A DNA stretch of 64,000 bases from CBDCFV01 sp965203835 (GCA_965203835.1 OZ241919.1:3906001-3970000), one strand, 5' to 3'. Counted from the stretch's first letter, positions 17,889 to 28,099 are shown. Notes: generated from the letters alone by a model not told the origin. Program-made: numbers and translations.

Positions 17889-19289
17889 CTATCCGAACTG
17901 GTACTCGGTAGTTGCGCCGACCAAGGCCAGCATTTCGCCTACCCGGGTACCGGAAGAGGCTTCGTCGTTCCAGTCCAGGTCCCCACCGATATCGGCGTGT
18001 TCAAGCAATTGGCGGCGGGTGTCGTCTCCCAACTCCAGGAAACCCACCGACTCCAGGGACGCGTCAACCAATTGCTCAGGGGTTACAACGCCCTCATTTT
18101 TGAAGTGTTGGATAATCGTTTGCACGCCGGGCATGGCGGTGTCTGCCACCCGGTCGGCGACGAAGTTAATTCGCGCCAGCAACGAGCCACTGTTAATCCA
18201 CTCCGAGCCTGTCTGCCATCCCTCGACGCTGGGCGGGTCCAGTAGAGACTGGCCCATGTAGCTGGTTTCGGGGCCAAGCTTGGTCATGCTGGGCTCGGGA
18301 TACTGGTAGGCTCCAACCAGCTTCAGGGTGCTGGCGACAACCTCCAGCGGGCTCTTGATCTTGGCGTACCTGGCGTTCTTGAAGAAGTCGGAGTTGAACA
18401 TAGTCCGTAGGACCGCCTTCATCTCGTAACCCGACTCGATGAAGCTGTCCATCATCACTTCCAAGGCTTCCTCGTCCCGCGCCGGTTCAATGGTCCAAGC
18501 GGGCACCTGCACCTCGTCGGCGACGAAGAAGTTGTACAAGTGCCGGCAGATGAACCGCGCCGTGGCCGGCTGCTGCACCACGATGTCGATGATGTCCTCG
18601 CCGTTGAACGGGCCGGTGTGGCCCAAAAAGGACTTTTCGGTGTCGTCGTGGTCTTCCGGCAAGTACTCGAACCGCCAAGGGAACCGGCCATAGGGGCGGC
18701 GCGGAAGCTTGGGCTGGATGGTCCAGCCGGTGAAGGCGCGGGACGCTTCGCGAACATCCACCTCGGTGTAATTGCTTACGCCCATGGAGAAGAGTTCCAA
18801 CAGTTCCCGGCCCCAGTTTTCGTTGACCGAGTCCCGGTGGTTCTCGTTGTTGTCCAGCCAGTAGATCATGGCCGGATTCTTGGCTACTTCCACTAGCAAG
18901 TCACGATAGTTGCCCATGCCGTGCCTGCGCAGCATGACTACCTGTTCCAGCATCTGGTCGCAGTTGTCCACCTTGGAATTGCCGGTGGCGAATACGTGAT
19001 GCCAGAAAAGGGTCATCTTCTCTTCCAAGGGCCGTTTCGTGGTAAGCATGTTGAAGAGCCAGGTATATACACCGACGAACGGCTGGCCGCCGGGCAACAG
19101 GACACCCGGTTGGTAGCGCAGCAACAGCGCTGCATTGCCGGCGGGAAGGTCTTCGGGAGGATTGACAAGCTCATCCACCGTGGCCTCGTACCCCTTGGCC
19201 GTGTAGTATTCAAGCTCCTCTTGGGTCGAACCAAAGCCTGCCCGGCGCAGCAGGTGGGCCATTAGAGCCAAGTCTTCTTTATGCGACAT
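17889..19289 (-). CDS. DUF1800 domain-containing protein
   Basis: This 466-residue protein matches the DUF1800 family throughout: LLRRAGFGSTQEELEYY near the N-terminus, FWHHVFATGNSKV, GRELLELFSMGVSNYTE with AFTGW, and LLDPPSVEGWQTG near the C-terminus. Family function is unknown. Members are often encoded with a DUF1501 protein, which is absent here. It lacks the usual export signal. The NHL-repeat gene follows after about 45 bases. Confidence 0.9.
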   Translation of the reverse strand: MSHKEDLALMAHLLRRAGFGSTQEELEYYTAKGYEATVDELVNPPEDLPAGNAALLLRYQPGVLLPGGQPFVGVYTWLFNMLTTKRPLEEKMTLFWHHVFATGNSKVDNCDQMLEQVVMLRRHGMGNYRDLLVEVAKNPAMIYWLDNNENHRDSVNENWGRELLELFSMGVSNYTEVDVREASRAFTGWTIQPKLPRRPYGRFPWRFEYLPEDHDDTEKSFLGHTGPFNGEDIIDIVVQQPATARFICRHLYNFFVADEVQVPAWTIEPARDEEALEVMMDSFIESGYEMKAVLRTMFNSDFFKNARYAKIKSPLEVVASTLKLVGAYQYPEPSMTKLGPETSYMGQSLLDPPSVEGWQTGSEWINSGSLLARINFVADRVADTAMPGVQTIIQHFKNEGVVTPEQLVDASLESVGFLELGDDTRRQLLEHADIGGDLDWNDEASSGTRVGEMLALVGATTEYQFG

Positions 19290-19416
19290 AAGGCTACCTC
19301 ACGTTAGTTCGGTTTCTTGGGCGCCACTCCGATGGATTCCCGCCCCCGCATGCGCTAGGGTGACGTTCCTTCACGGGGGTGACGGTTGGGTACGGCGGCA
19401 AGCATTGAGGCCGATT

Positions 19417-20178
19417 TTAGTAGGGCCGCGTAATCTTCGCTACCTCTTTAAGTTGCTCCATGCTGAACGATGGAGACTGGCAGACCTCAATGGTCTTGCG
19501 TTCGTAATCGGCAATGGTCTCAACCATGTCCGGAATCTTGTCGGCTATTTCCATTGGTATCGACGTCACGCCATGCTTGTCCCCATGCAGCAGGTCTCCC
19601 ATATTGACGGTAAGCCCCCCTACGGTGACGGGGATGCCTATCTCCACCAAGTGCACGTAGGCATGGGATACCGATACCTCTTTGGCGAAGAATCGGAAGC
19701 CAAGGTCATGGACTTCGTCCAAGTCGCGCACCGTCCCGTCCGTGGCCACGCCAACCGCTCCCAACGCCTTGTGGATGTTGCCCTGCACTTCTCCCCAATA
19801 AGCGCCCAAGGGCGGGTTGTCGATGTCGTGGAGCACTATGAACCTGGGTTCGGGCACGGATGCGATCAAGTCCCACCAGTCCTCTCGGGAAACGTTCCGC
19901 CCTTCCGGCTGGTTGGCGCTGATAACACCCGTGACGGCGTAACCGACTACCGGAGGCAGGTCATGGAAGACGGACTTGATTTCCGGAAGCATGAATCCCT
20001 GGTTCTTTGGCCTGACGTTAAACCCCTCTATAGCGTTGCAAATGCTGGGGCAGTCGATCGCGGCCAAGGCCTTGATCGTTTCGGGACTTACGGTCTTGTA
20101 CAAAGACGCACCTCCAATAACGCCTGTATCTGAGGTCCCGAAAGAGGTCGAGACCCGATTAGATGTCACCGCTGGCAT
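19417..20178 (-). CDS. RraA family protein (HMG/CHA aldolase-like)
   Basis: This 253-residue protein belongs to the RraA/MenG-like family, which includes class II HMG/CHA aldolases and oxaloacetate decarboxylases. The core motif G-V-A-T-D-G-T-V-R-D near the middle supplies the conserved Asp and Arg, and VHLVEIGIPVTVGGL follows. An aldolase or decarboxylase on a 2-keto acid is more likely than RNase E inhibition in this lineage. It is divergent from the transketolase-like gene. Confidence 0.85.
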   Translation of the reverse strand: MPAVTSNRVSTSFGTSDTGVIGGASLYKTVSPETIKALAAIDCPSICNAIEGFNVRPKNQGFMLPEIKSVFHDLPPVVGYAVTGVISANQPEGRNVSREDWWDLIASVPEPRFIVLHDIDNPPLGAYWGEVQGNIHKALGAVGVATDGTVRDLDEVHDLGFRFFAKEVSVSHAYVHLVEIGIPVTVGGLTVNMGDLLHGDKHGVTSIPMEIADKIPDMVETIADYERKTIEVCQSPSFSMEQLKEVAKITRPY

Positions 20179-20286
20179 AGTATCCCCACATCGGGTTACT
20201 TGTCCACTACTCGCCTGCGAGCGCCTGTGGAGACTACGGGGTTGAAGAGTCGCAATTACGTTGCGAAATTATCTCCGCCTTTTCTG

Positions 20287-20292
20287 TATAAT
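20287..20292 (+). promoter_or_regulatory. -10 box for the transketolase-like gene
   Basis: TATAAT at 20287-20292 lies about 48 bases before the start codon. The best -35 candidate, TTGCGA at 20261-20266, has a 20-base spacer, longer than usual. Confidence 0.45.
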
Positions 20293-20339
20293 GGTGCGAT
20301 TAAACTTGGGCAAACCTATGAAACAGGGAGCGTTGAATA

Positions 20340-22904
20340 ATGGCTAGCACGAGTGTAAGTGGGGTAGCTACGGTCAATCGGTTGGCTCTCTCGACCCAGC
20401 AGTTGGACAACACCCTTGTATTGCCGGACGAAGAGAAACGCCGCATTGAGGACGTGGGGTTCTTGACGGCGATGACCCTTGTCATGCTGGGCAATTACGC
20501 TCAAACCGGGCACTTCGGCGGGCCATTGGCTTACACTCCCTACACAGTCACCACTCACCTGCTGGGGCCGGAACGAGGCGGGTTACGGTTCGATTACCGG
20601 AGGCCCAAGCATCCCTACGCCGACAAATTCATGCTGGCCGGAGGACACAACGCCCCGGTCACCTACGCCCTGTGGATGATAATGGGCGAGGCTCTGGCCA
20701 GGAAATACGCCGAGACCGGCGATAGCCGGTACTACGTTGATCCCAAGCAGGGGATGTTGTCCATCGATGCTCTCGGCTTTCGCCGGGGCATGGGAGCTTT
20801 GAAGACCCTGCTGCAGGAAAACAATCTCGAAGACCACCCCTTGATGGCCCAAGCCAAGATCAGGGGCATCAGGGCGCTGGCAGGTCATTCCGAGACGACC
20901 GACCTGACCAACGACGTGAACGGCGGACCATCCGGCATTGGTATAGCTACCGCAGCGGGCAAGGCCGCCTTCTGGGACATGGTCGGCGCTCCCGACACGC
21001 TGAAAATAATGGCGATAGAAGGGGAGTTCGCGCTGACTTCCGGCCACTCCCAGGAACTCAAGACGCAGGCAGTGGCGCAACAGGTGGGCAAGCGGTTGAG
21101 GCTGTTGCTGTCTTACAACAACGCCGGTATCGACGACGAACTGGTGGGCGGCGTGGTCGGGCCCCAATACGAGGCTTACAGGCTGCAAGACCAGTGGGCT
21201 TCATACGGATGGAACGTCCTGACCCTGGACAACGGCAACGACTACGAACAAGTGGCGGCGGCGCTGAAGGTCATGGAAGACTGGGACCCGTCCGACGGAC
21301 GGCCCATGATCATGATAGGGCGCACCATCAAGGGATGGTGGCCGGGCGCGGAGGATGGCAACGTTCCCGGCTATGGGAAGCAAATCGTCAGCCACCACAG
21401 CCATCCTTACGGGTTCGCCATGAACGGCGACTACTTCCAAGCCTTGGCAGCCACTTTCGAGAGCCGGTTCGGCGTGGAATTTCACGGCGTTCGGGACGGA
21501 GCAATCTCCGACAACCGTGAACGTTTGATCCAGTTCAAAGAAAACATTGACTTGGCCATGTCGGTCCTGGAACAGGACGGCTTGGGCGACTGGCTGGCCG
21601 ACAGGCTGGTGGAGATCGGGGACGAAGTGGCCGACAACATGCCGTTGCGCGTCGCCCGCGATGTGGACCCGTTCCAGGACTCGCGGCTGCGGGTGCAGAA
21701 CCTACCCATGGAGCCGCAATCGGTCACCGTGCGCAACCCCGTTACCGGCGCCGAAAAGGACGTGTCCATCAAGCTGTTCGAGGAACCAGGACAGCGGCGG
21801 GGCAGCAGGCGGGCAATATCCGAGATTTTCAAGTGGATGAACTACGTTACCGAAAACCGGTTGGTGACCCTGGCGGCCGACCTGTACGACTCCATCAACA
21901 TCGAGAACGCGTCGTTCTGGGGCCACTACGACCCGGTGGAGAACCCCGCCGGGACGCGGCTGAAGGCTGGTATCCAGGAGGCGGGAAACGCCTCCACCGC
22001 CATTGGACTGGTGGGCCAGACCATTTCACTCGACCCGGAGAAGCATGTAGGAGTCTGGGCGGTAAGCGGCTCCTACGGGGCGTTTACGCCGTTAATGTAC
22101 CTGCCCGCCCGGGTCTGGAGCCAGCAGAACCAGGACAGCCCGTTCAGGGTGGGCGTGCTGAACATTCTGGCGGGGCATTCCGGGCCGGAGACGGCGGCGG
22201 ACGCCCGGACCCACTTCGGCATTTTCGCGCCCCAGGTGTGGAAGCTGTTCCCCAGGAACCAGGTAATCAACCTGAGCTTCTGGGACTACAACGACGTGGC
22301 CTCCGGCTATTTCGCTGCGGCGGAGATTGCGGCCCGTGACCCCAAGGTGGGGGTGATTGTGCTGGAAGTGGCCAGGCCCGACTTCCCGGTGGCTGACCGC
22401 AGCACCTTCGCCGACCCCGACCCCAAAGCGGCGGCCAAGGGGATGTACGTGATCAGGGACTTTGACCCCGACAAGCCCAAGCAGGGCTATGTCATAGTCC
22501 AAGGGTCGTCATCTACGGTCAACCTAGTCAACGTCCTGCCTCGCTTGGAGCGGGAAGGCGTCAACGTCAAGGTCATATCGGCCATCAGCCAGGAACTGTT
22601 CCGGCGCCAGCCTCAAGAGTACCGCGACTCGGTGTTTCCGCCGGAAGCGGTCTACGACCTGATGGTGGTCAGCACGGGGACGCGGCGGGTGTGGCCGTTG
22701 GAGAACGCGGGGCCGTTGACTGACGACTATTCCTTGATATCGGACTGGCACGATGAATGGCTGACCGGCGGCACCGAAGCGGACGTAATCGCGGAAGCCC
22801 ATTTGGACCCGGAGTCGATCTTCCAGGGCATAAAACGGTTCGGGCTTGAGCACGACGCCAGGATAAGCCGTCAAGGGGAATTGCTGGCCAGCCTTCGGGG
22901 ATAA
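20340..22904 (+). CDS. Transketolase-like thiamine diphosphate enzyme
   Basis: This 854-residue protein has a transketolase layout: an N-terminal ThDP-binding half (GGHNAPVTYALW, GEFALTSGHSQELKTQ, LSYNNAGID), a pyrimidine-binding domain (ASTAIGLVGQTISLDP) and a C-terminal domain. It is longer than classical transketolase (about 660) and nearer in length to homodimeric pyruvate dehydrogenase E1, so the exact substrate is uncertain. GGGAG precedes the ATG. A strong terminator follows, suggesting a single-gene transcript. Confidence 0.8.
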   Translation: MASTSVSGVATVNRLALSTQQLDNTLVLPDEEKRRIEDVGFLTAMTLVMLGNYAQTGHFGGPLAYTPYTVTTHLLGPERGGLRFDYRRPKHPYADKFMLAGGHNAPVTYALWMIMGEALARKYAETGDSRYYVDPKQGMLSIDALGFRRGMGALKTLLQENNLEDHPLMAQAKIRGIRALAGHSETTDLTNDVNGGPSGIGIATAAGKAAFWDMVGAPDTLKIMAIEGEFALTSGHSQELKTQAVAQQVGKRLRLLLSYNNAGIDDELVGGVVGPQYEAYRLQDQWASYGWNVLTLDNGNDYEQVAAALKVMEDWDPSDGRPMIMIGRTIKGWWPGAEDGNVPGYGKQIVSHHSHPYGFAMNGDYFQALAATFESRFGVEFHGVRDGAISDNRERLIQFKENIDLAMSVLEQDGLGDWLADRLVEIGDEVADNMPLRVARDVDPFQDSRLRVQNLPMEPQSVTVRNPVTGAEKDVSIKLFEEPGQRRGSRRAISEIFKWMNYVTENRLVTLAADLYDSINIENASFWGHYDPVENPAGTRLKAGIQEAGNASTAIGLVGQTISLDPEKHVGVWAVSGSYGAFTPLMYLPARVWSQQNQDSPFRVGVLNILAGHSGPETAADARTHFGIFAPQVWKLFPRNQVINLSFWDYNDVASGYFAAAEIAARDPKVGVIVLEVARPDFPVADRSTFADPDPKAAAKGMYVIRDFDPDKPKQGYVIVQGSSSTVNLVNVLPRLEREGVNVKVISAISQELFRRQPQEYRDSVFPPEAVYDLMVVSTGTRRVWPLENAGPLTDDYSLISDWHDEWLTGGTEADVIAEAHLDPESIFQGIKRFGLEHDARISRQGELLASLRG

Positions 22905-22983
22905 GGCCGCTTACCAGATAAATCTACAGGCCGTCGTATCGATGCGGCGACCCTGAATTTACCCTTGTATATGCACTTTACAT

Positions 22984-23014
22984 GGGGCAGGCCCACCGGG
23001 CCTGCCCTCCTTTT
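22984..23014 (+). terminator. Rho-independent terminator after the transketolase-like gene
   Basis: A perfect 10-bp GC-rich stem (22985-22994 with 22998-23007) with a three-base loop is followed by TCCTTTT. Confidence 0.8.
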
Positions 23015-23125
23015 GGTGAATCGTCGGCCTTGCGCGGGGCGTCAGCATTTACCCTGTTCCGGCCCCCTGATTCAACATCGCGCAACTTTACCTGAGAGTC
23101 TCACGCAAGGCTTGGCGCCCGAGTC

Positions 23126-24439
23126 ATGACATACACCACATACGCCGGCTTGGCGGCGCTGGCCGCCGGTCTCTTGCTCATGGCCCCCGGGGTTTTGACC
23201 ATGGCCAGGGAAGGGATGAGAGGCCGGCGGATTACCACGTTCGAGGCTTTGCGTTACCGGAATTTCCGCTTGTTCTGGATAAACGGGATCGCGCAAGGCA
23301 TGGCCCAAGGTATGCAGTTCCTGGTGTTAGGCTGGTTGATCCTGGAAATCACCGACTCCGCATACCAACTGGGAATGGTCATCTTCTCGTATGGAATGAC
23401 CAACATAGCGTTTTCCATGGTGGGCGGGATCATGGCCGACCGGATAGACCGGTTGAAGTTGCTGATCCTGACGAGATTGGCGGTGACCACGCCCATCCTG
23501 GTGCTGGCCGTTCTGACGGTGACCAACCTGGTGGAAGTCTGGCATCTTTATACTATCGCGCTGATTCTGGGAACGGTCCAAGCCCTCAACCAACCGGTGC
23601 GCATCGCGTTTGTTGCCGATCTGGTCGAACGAAAAGACATGATGAACGCCGTCTCGCTTCATGCGTTGGTAAACCAGACCGGGCAGATTCTTGGGCCGGC
23701 CATAGGCGGTGGGTTCATTGAGCTGGCAGGCTTGGGGGCTACGCTCTTCCTTGACGCCGGCCTTTACTTGCTCGGTGTCGTTTTCCTGTTGATGATCAGA
23801 GGCTTGGAACCGCAACCCCCTTCGGGGGGTACTACGGTGCTTAGCGACTTGGCGACGGGATTCAAGTTCATTATGTCCACGCCGGTGTTGTACACCGTTA
23901 TTGGCATGGCCATAGCTTTCGCCTTCTTCGGGGTATCTCACAGGCAGGTCATGCCTGCCATCATGAAAGAGGCATTGGGCGTGGGCGCCGGCGGGACCGG
24001 ATTTATGTTATTGTCGGCCGGCGTAGGCTCCATATTCGGAAGCCTCATCCTGGCGTCATTGGGTGAGTACCAGCACAAAGCAAAGCTGCTTTTAGCGTCC
24101 ATAGCGTTGTTTTGCGTTCTGTTGGTCCTGTGGGGAGCGACGCCCTGGTACTGGGTGTCGTGGACCCTTTTCTTTTTCGTGGGTGTTGCCAGCTTCGGGT
24201 TGTTCTGGCCGTTGGCTACAACTTTGGTCCAACTCAACACGCCAGCCGAACTCAGGGGGCGGGTGCTGAGTTACTTGCAGCTTGCCCCGGCGGTACACCA
24301 CTTGGGCGCGTTGCCCTTGGCCGCCGCAGCGGGAACGCTTGGATGGACCGCCGCCATTGGCGCCGGAGCCGCCATGTGTTTCGGCGTCAGCCTGTGGCTG
24401 GGGGTGTTGCGTCCCCCGCTGCGCCGCTTGGCGGCGTAG
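23126..24439 (+). CDS. MFS transporter (EntS/MFS_3-like)
   Basis: This is a 12-helix major facilitator of about 437 residues. After a first hydrophobic segment it shows FEALRYRNFRLFWINGIAQG, the usual start of MFS_3 exporters, then GGIMADRIDRLKLL (the motif A loop) and NQPVRIAFVADLV. The start is uncertain: Met at codon 26, before AREGMRGRR, has a better upstream G-rich site and would give a typical MFS_3 N-terminus. Substrate is unknown; efflux is likely. Confidence 0.88.
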   Translation: MTYTTYAGLAALAAGLLLMAPGVLTMAREGMRGRRITTFEALRYRNFRLFWINGIAQGMAQGMQFLVLGWLILEITDSAYQLGMVIFSYGMTNIAFSMVGGIMADRIDRLKLLILTRLAVTTPILVLAVLTVTNLVEVWHLYTIALILGTVQALNQPVRIAFVADLVERKDMMNAVSLHALVNQTGQILGPAIGGGFIELAGLGATLFLDAGLYLLGVVFLLMIRGLEPQPPSGGTTVLSDLATGFKFIMSTPVLYTVIGMAIAFAFFGVSHRQVMPAIMKEALGVGAGGTGFMLLSAGVGSIFGSLILASLGEYQHKAKLLLASIALFCVLLVLWGATPWYWVSWTLFFFVGVASFGLFWPLATTLVQLNTPAELRGRVLSYLQLAPAVHHLGALPLAAAAGTLGWTAAIGAGAAMCFGVSLWLGVLRPPLRRLAA

Positions 24440-24516
24440 GCAGCGGGCAGGGACATTGGACTATGTTGTACACTCCGCAAAGATGCGATGAACTCTGTAC
24501 TGGAGAGAAAGAGAAA

Positions 24517-25335
24517 ATGTTTGAGAGAATCCAGCATATCGGTTACCTGACCGCTGACCTGGACGACGCGGTCGACTGGTTCATCCGTTCTTTTGGGGCG
24601 GTCAACAGCGGCGGCGGTCCCATATCCGAAAGTTACGCCGTGCCCAGCGGAGGCCGGAATGCCTACGTGCGGTTCGGACAGGTGGAGGCCGAGATCATCG
24701 AACCGTCGGACAAGAACGGTTTGACCGGCGGCGCGCTGGCGATGCACCACGTCGGCTACGTGGTGGCGGACATTGACGGGATGAAAGGGGTGTTAGAGGA
24801 CAAGGGGTTCAGGTTCGCGGCGGACAGGCCCTTCGTCAACGTGCTGGGCCAGCAGGTGCTCTACTTCGATTCCTCAACCACCAACGGCGTGAAGGTGCAC
24901 CTGACGCAACTGCCGGGTGAGGCGGGACCCCAAGGGGGTGCGGACAGTCTTCAAGTGGAGCGCATCGTTCATGCCGGGTACCGGGTGCGAGACTTGGAGT
25001 CGTCAATCGCTTGGTACGTGGACAACCTGCAAGGGGAGCACATCGGTGGGGGGCGAGGCCGGGCGGGTGAGATTGCGTTCGTGAACTTCGGGCAGGTGCA
25101 GGTCGAGCTTATCTGCCCGGATGATCCAGCCGGTCAGCCTGCCGAAGGACATGTCATGGACCACGTAGGTTACGCCGTCGGGGATATACAAGCGTGCATC
25201 GGCGTTTGCCAAGCCAGGGGCCTGAAGTTCGCGGCTGAAACCCCCAACACCAATCCGGTGCGCCAGCAGGTCCTGTACTTCGACACCGGCACCACCATGA
25301 CTTCCAGGATGCACTTGACGCGGCTGCCTGATTGA
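24517..25335 (+). CDS. VOC family protein with two tandem domains
   Basis: This 272-residue protein has two glyoxalase/bleomycin-resistance (VOC) modules, the first starting IQHIGYLTADLDDAVDWF and the second IVHAGYRVRDLESSIAWY. The second half of each ends VLYFD before a His-containing strand. Such proteins are metal-dependent dioxygenases, epimerases or lyases. The ATG at 24517 is preceded by GGAGAG. The reaction cannot be told from sequence. Confidence 0.85.
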   Translation: MFERIQHIGYLTADLDDAVDWFIRSFGAVNSGGGPISESYAVPSGGRNAYVRFGQVEAEIIEPSDKNGLTGGALAMHHVGYVVADIDGMKGVLEDKGFRFAADRPFVNVLGQQVLYFDSSTTNGVKVHLTQLPGEAGPQGGADSLQVERIVHAGYRVRDLESSIAWYVDNLQGEHIGGGRGRAGEIAFVNFGQVQVELICPDDPAGQPAEGHVMDHVGYAVGDIQACIGVCQARGLKFAAETPNTNPVRQQVLYFDTGTTMTSRMHLTRLPD

Positions 25336-25349
25336 CCTTCTATTAAATT

Positions 25350-26402
25350 ATGACCTCAACGATTACATCGACTCCGGTCGCTTTTGTCAGAGCAGCCGTG
25401 CTTGTAATCGGGTTATTTCTTCTTGCCGCCTGTTCTTCCGGCGTTGACTCGCCCCAGGCGTGTGCGGATGAAGGCCAGGTCCTCAATTTTGGTTTCTTCG
25501 CTTTTTTCCCGCCCGTCAGTTACAGCGCCGACGAGGACCCGGCCTCCGCGGGATTCAACACTCATTCAGGTTATGAAGCAGACTTGTTGACCGCTCTCGA
25601 AGCAATGGAAGATACCGGGCTCTCTTTTTCCCGGCGGGGTATCGCTCCGTGGCCCGGCATTTGGCTTCGGTCCGCCGACCCTGAATACGATGTTGTAGGG
25701 GGTGGAATCACCAGTCTTGACTCCAGGACCCGAAACGACGCGGGCGAGACCGTGGTCACTTTTACTTTGGGTCATATCACCTTCCGTCAATCGCTTCTGG
25801 TGAGGGTGGACGATGCCGAGCACCTCGCCAGCCATGACGATCTGACTCAGGACGTGCTGGTGGCCGTTGTTCCCGGCACGACTGGGGAGTCCCGCCTGCT
25901 TGAACTGACGGGCCTGGTCAATGCCAGTGGAGTCCTGATCGCAGGCGCCAGAGTGGAAACGCCGCAGGGCATGGTAGTCGCCAACGGCAGCACGGACTAC
26001 GCTATCACGGCTGCCGGCGAATCTCCGAATCTGGAAGGCAGGACACACCTGCATCCACCGGTCGAGTCAATGCCCCAAGTGGTCTACTTGGGAGACGAAG
26101 CCGGTGACGCGGAAATCCTCGAGGCCCTCAAACTCGGCAAGGTGGATGCATTCGCAAGGGGAGAAATCGGCAACCTCGACGCAGCCCGCGCTTCCGGAGG
26201 CTCCTTCGTGGTCACGGCCCTGGATACGAAGGTGGAACACGGCGCTTTTACCCTTGCATTGAAAGATGAGGAATTGGCTTCATGCATTGATGAGAGGCTC
26301 AGATGGCTGACCGATGACCTGCGTACTGTCTATCCACAGTGGCGGGATGATCCTTCAGTTTTCATGCGCCGCGCTGAGATTTGGAATGATAGAGCGCGAT
26401 GA
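25350..26402 (+). CDS. Family-3 (amino-acid-type) solute-binding lipoprotein
   Basis: This 350-residue protein starts with a signal peptide and L-L-A-A-C lipobox (Cys28). The mature part resembles SBP_bac_3 binding proteins, with GYEADLLTALEA near residue 73 and a final region (VDAFARGEIGNLDAARASGG) similar to the hinge-closing lobe. Ligands are probably amino acids or small polar metabolites. No permease or ATPase is adjacent, so it may also act as a receptor or orphan binder. Confidence 0.78.
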   Translation: MTSTITSTPVAFVRAAVLVIGLFLLAACSSGVDSPQACADEGQVLNFGFFAFFPPVSYSADEDPASAGFNTHSGYEADLLTALEAMEDTGLSFSRRGIAPWPGIWLRSADPEYDVVGGGITSLDSRTRNDAGETVVTFTLGHITFRQSLLVRVDDAEHLASHDDLTQDVLVAVVPGTTGESRLLELTGLVNASGVLIAGARVETPQGMVVANGSTDYAITAAGESPNLEGRTHLHPPVESMPQVVYLGDEAGDAEILEALKLGKVDAFARGEIGNLDAARASGGSFVVTALDTKVEHGAFTLALKDEELASCIDERLRWLTDDLRTVYPQWRDDPSVFMRRAEIWNDRAR

Positions 26403-26414
26403 TTCAAGTTCGTC

Positions 26415-26420
26415 TATAAT
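26415..26420 (+). promoter_or_regulatory. Possible -10 box for the monooxygenase gene
   Basis: TATAAT at 26415-26420 lies 45 bases before the chosen start. No clear -35 box is seen at the right distance. Confidence 0.35.
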
Positions 26421-26464
26421 CTTTGCAAGCTGCTCATATGACTCAAACGCGGCGAGGGAAAGAT

Positions 26465-28099
26465 ATGGCAGATGCTTTACAACAGGCTCCAGCGTCCAAT
26501 ATTCAGGTAGGGGATGCAATTGAACAATATGACGTCATCATCATCGGCGCGGGAGTGACCGGGCTGTACGCGTTGTACCGGCTGCGACAGCTTGGCTTTT
26601 CGGCCCGTTCCTTCGAGGACGGTGGCGGCGTCGGGGGGACTTGGTACTGGAACCGCTATCCGGGAGCGCGGTTCGACTCCGAGAGCTACACTTACGGCTA
26701 CTCCTTCTCGGAGGAGTTGTTGCAGGAATGGGACTGGAAGGAGCTTTATTCCGGCCAGCCGGAGAACGAACGCTACCTGAACTATGTGGCCGACAAGTTC
26801 GACCTGCGCCGTGACATCCAGTTGAACGCCCGTGTCGTCTCCGCAGTCTTCAACGAGAGTGAGAACCGCTGGCTTGTCACCACCCATGACGGCCGTCAAG
26901 CCAAGGGGCAGTTCCTGATGACGGCGGTCGGTGTATTATCGGCCCACTATGTGCCCGAATTTGAAGGCCTCGACACCTTCAAGGGCGAATGGTGTCATCC
27001 CGCCAGGTGGCCCAAGGAAGGAATGGACTTGGCCGGGAAACGGGTGGGAGTCGTTGGCACCGGGGCCACCGCAGTACAACTGATTACCGAGATCGCCAAG
27101 GAGGTCGGCCATCTGACGGTCTTCCAGAGGACGGCGAACTTCTGCGCGCCGTTGCGAAACCGTGAGATAGACGACGAGATGCAACGGGAGATCAAGGCCA
27201 ACTACCCCGAGATTTTCCAGAGATGCATGGAGACTCCGGGATCGTTCATGCACCAGTTCGATACAAGATCGGCCCTGGAAGTGTCGCCGGAAGAGCGGAT
27301 GGAACAGTACGAGAAGTTGTGGGCCGAGCCGGGCTTCAAGAAATGGCTGTCCAACTTCTACGACGTCATGATGCCGGGGGAGGCCAACGAGGACTACGCC
27401 GAATTCGTAAGGAACAAGATTCGTGAACGGGTCCACGATCCCGAGGTCGCCGAGATGCTGGTGCCGAAGGACCACATGTTCGGCTCCAAGAGGCTGCCCT
27501 GCGAGAGCGGGTACTACGAGGTATACAATCAGGACAATGTCCTGCTGGTGGATGTGCGCAAGGCCCCCATCGAGCGCATCACCCCCAACGGTCTCAAGAC
27601 CACCGAAGCGGAGTATGACTTTGACGTCATCATCTTCGCCACCGGATACGACGCGGTGACAGGGTCGCTGACCCGTATCGACATACGGGGAGAAGGTGGA
27701 CTGTCGTTGAAGGAAAAGTTCTCTGGAGGCCCGCGTACCTACATGGGCATCCAGAGCGTCAGCTTCCCGAATCTATTCACCATCAACGCCGCCTCGGTGG
27801 GCAACTTCGTCAGGGCTGCCGAGCCGTTGGTGGAGTGGGTGACGGACTGCATAAGTTACGTGCGTGACAGTGGATACACGCGCATCGCGCCGACACCCGA
27901 GGCGGAAGAGGAATGGGTGAGACATGTTAACGAGGAGGGCGCAAAAATCCTGCGGAGCAAGGCCGATTCGTGGTTCGTAGGGGCCAACATCCCCGGTAAA
28001 GCCCGTGCCCTGCTGACGGCGCCGGACAGCGCCCCGGCAATGCGGGCCAAGCGCGCCGAGGTGAAGGCTAACGGGTACGAGGGGTTTGCGCTGGAGTAG
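26465..28099 (+). CDS. Flavin-containing Baeyer-Villiger monooxygenase
   Basis: This NADPH- and FAD-dependent monooxygenase inserts oxygen into ketones to give esters or lactones. It has 544 residues. The FAD fold has IIGAGVTGLYALYRL, the family fingerprint FKGEWCHPARWP matches F-x-G-x-x-x-H-x-x-x-W-P, and VGVVGTGATAVQ is the NADPH-binding GxGxxG. The start at 26465 follows a G-rich site; an upstream ATG in frame at 26423 is less likely. An alpha/beta hydrolase is encoded just downstream and could cleave the resulting ester. Confidence 0.94.
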   Translation: MADALQQAPASNIQVGDAIEQYDVIIIGAGVTGLYALYRLRQLGFSARSFEDGGGVGGTWYWNRYPGARFDSESYTYGYSFSEELLQEWDWKELYSGQPENERYLNYVADKFDLRRDIQLNARVVSAVFNESENRWLVTTHDGRQAKGQFLMTAVGVLSAHYVPEFEGLDTFKGEWCHPARWPKEGMDLAGKRVGVVGTGATAVQLITEIAKEVGHLTVFQRTANFCAPLRNREIDDEMQREIKANYPEIFQRCMETPGSFMHQFDTRSALEVSPEERMEQYEKLWAEPGFKKWLSNFYDVMMPGEANEDYAEFVRNKIRERVHDPEVAEMLVPKDHMFGSKRLPCESGYYEVYNQDNVLLVDVRKAPIERITPNGLKTTEAEYDFDVIIFATGYDAVTGSLTRIDIRGEGGLSLKEKFSGGPRTYMGIQSVSFPNLFTINAASVGNFVRAAEPLVEWVTDCISYVRDSGYTRIAPTPEAEEEWVRHVNEEGAKILRSKADSWFVGANIPGKARALLTAPDSAPAMRAKRAEVKANGYEGFALE

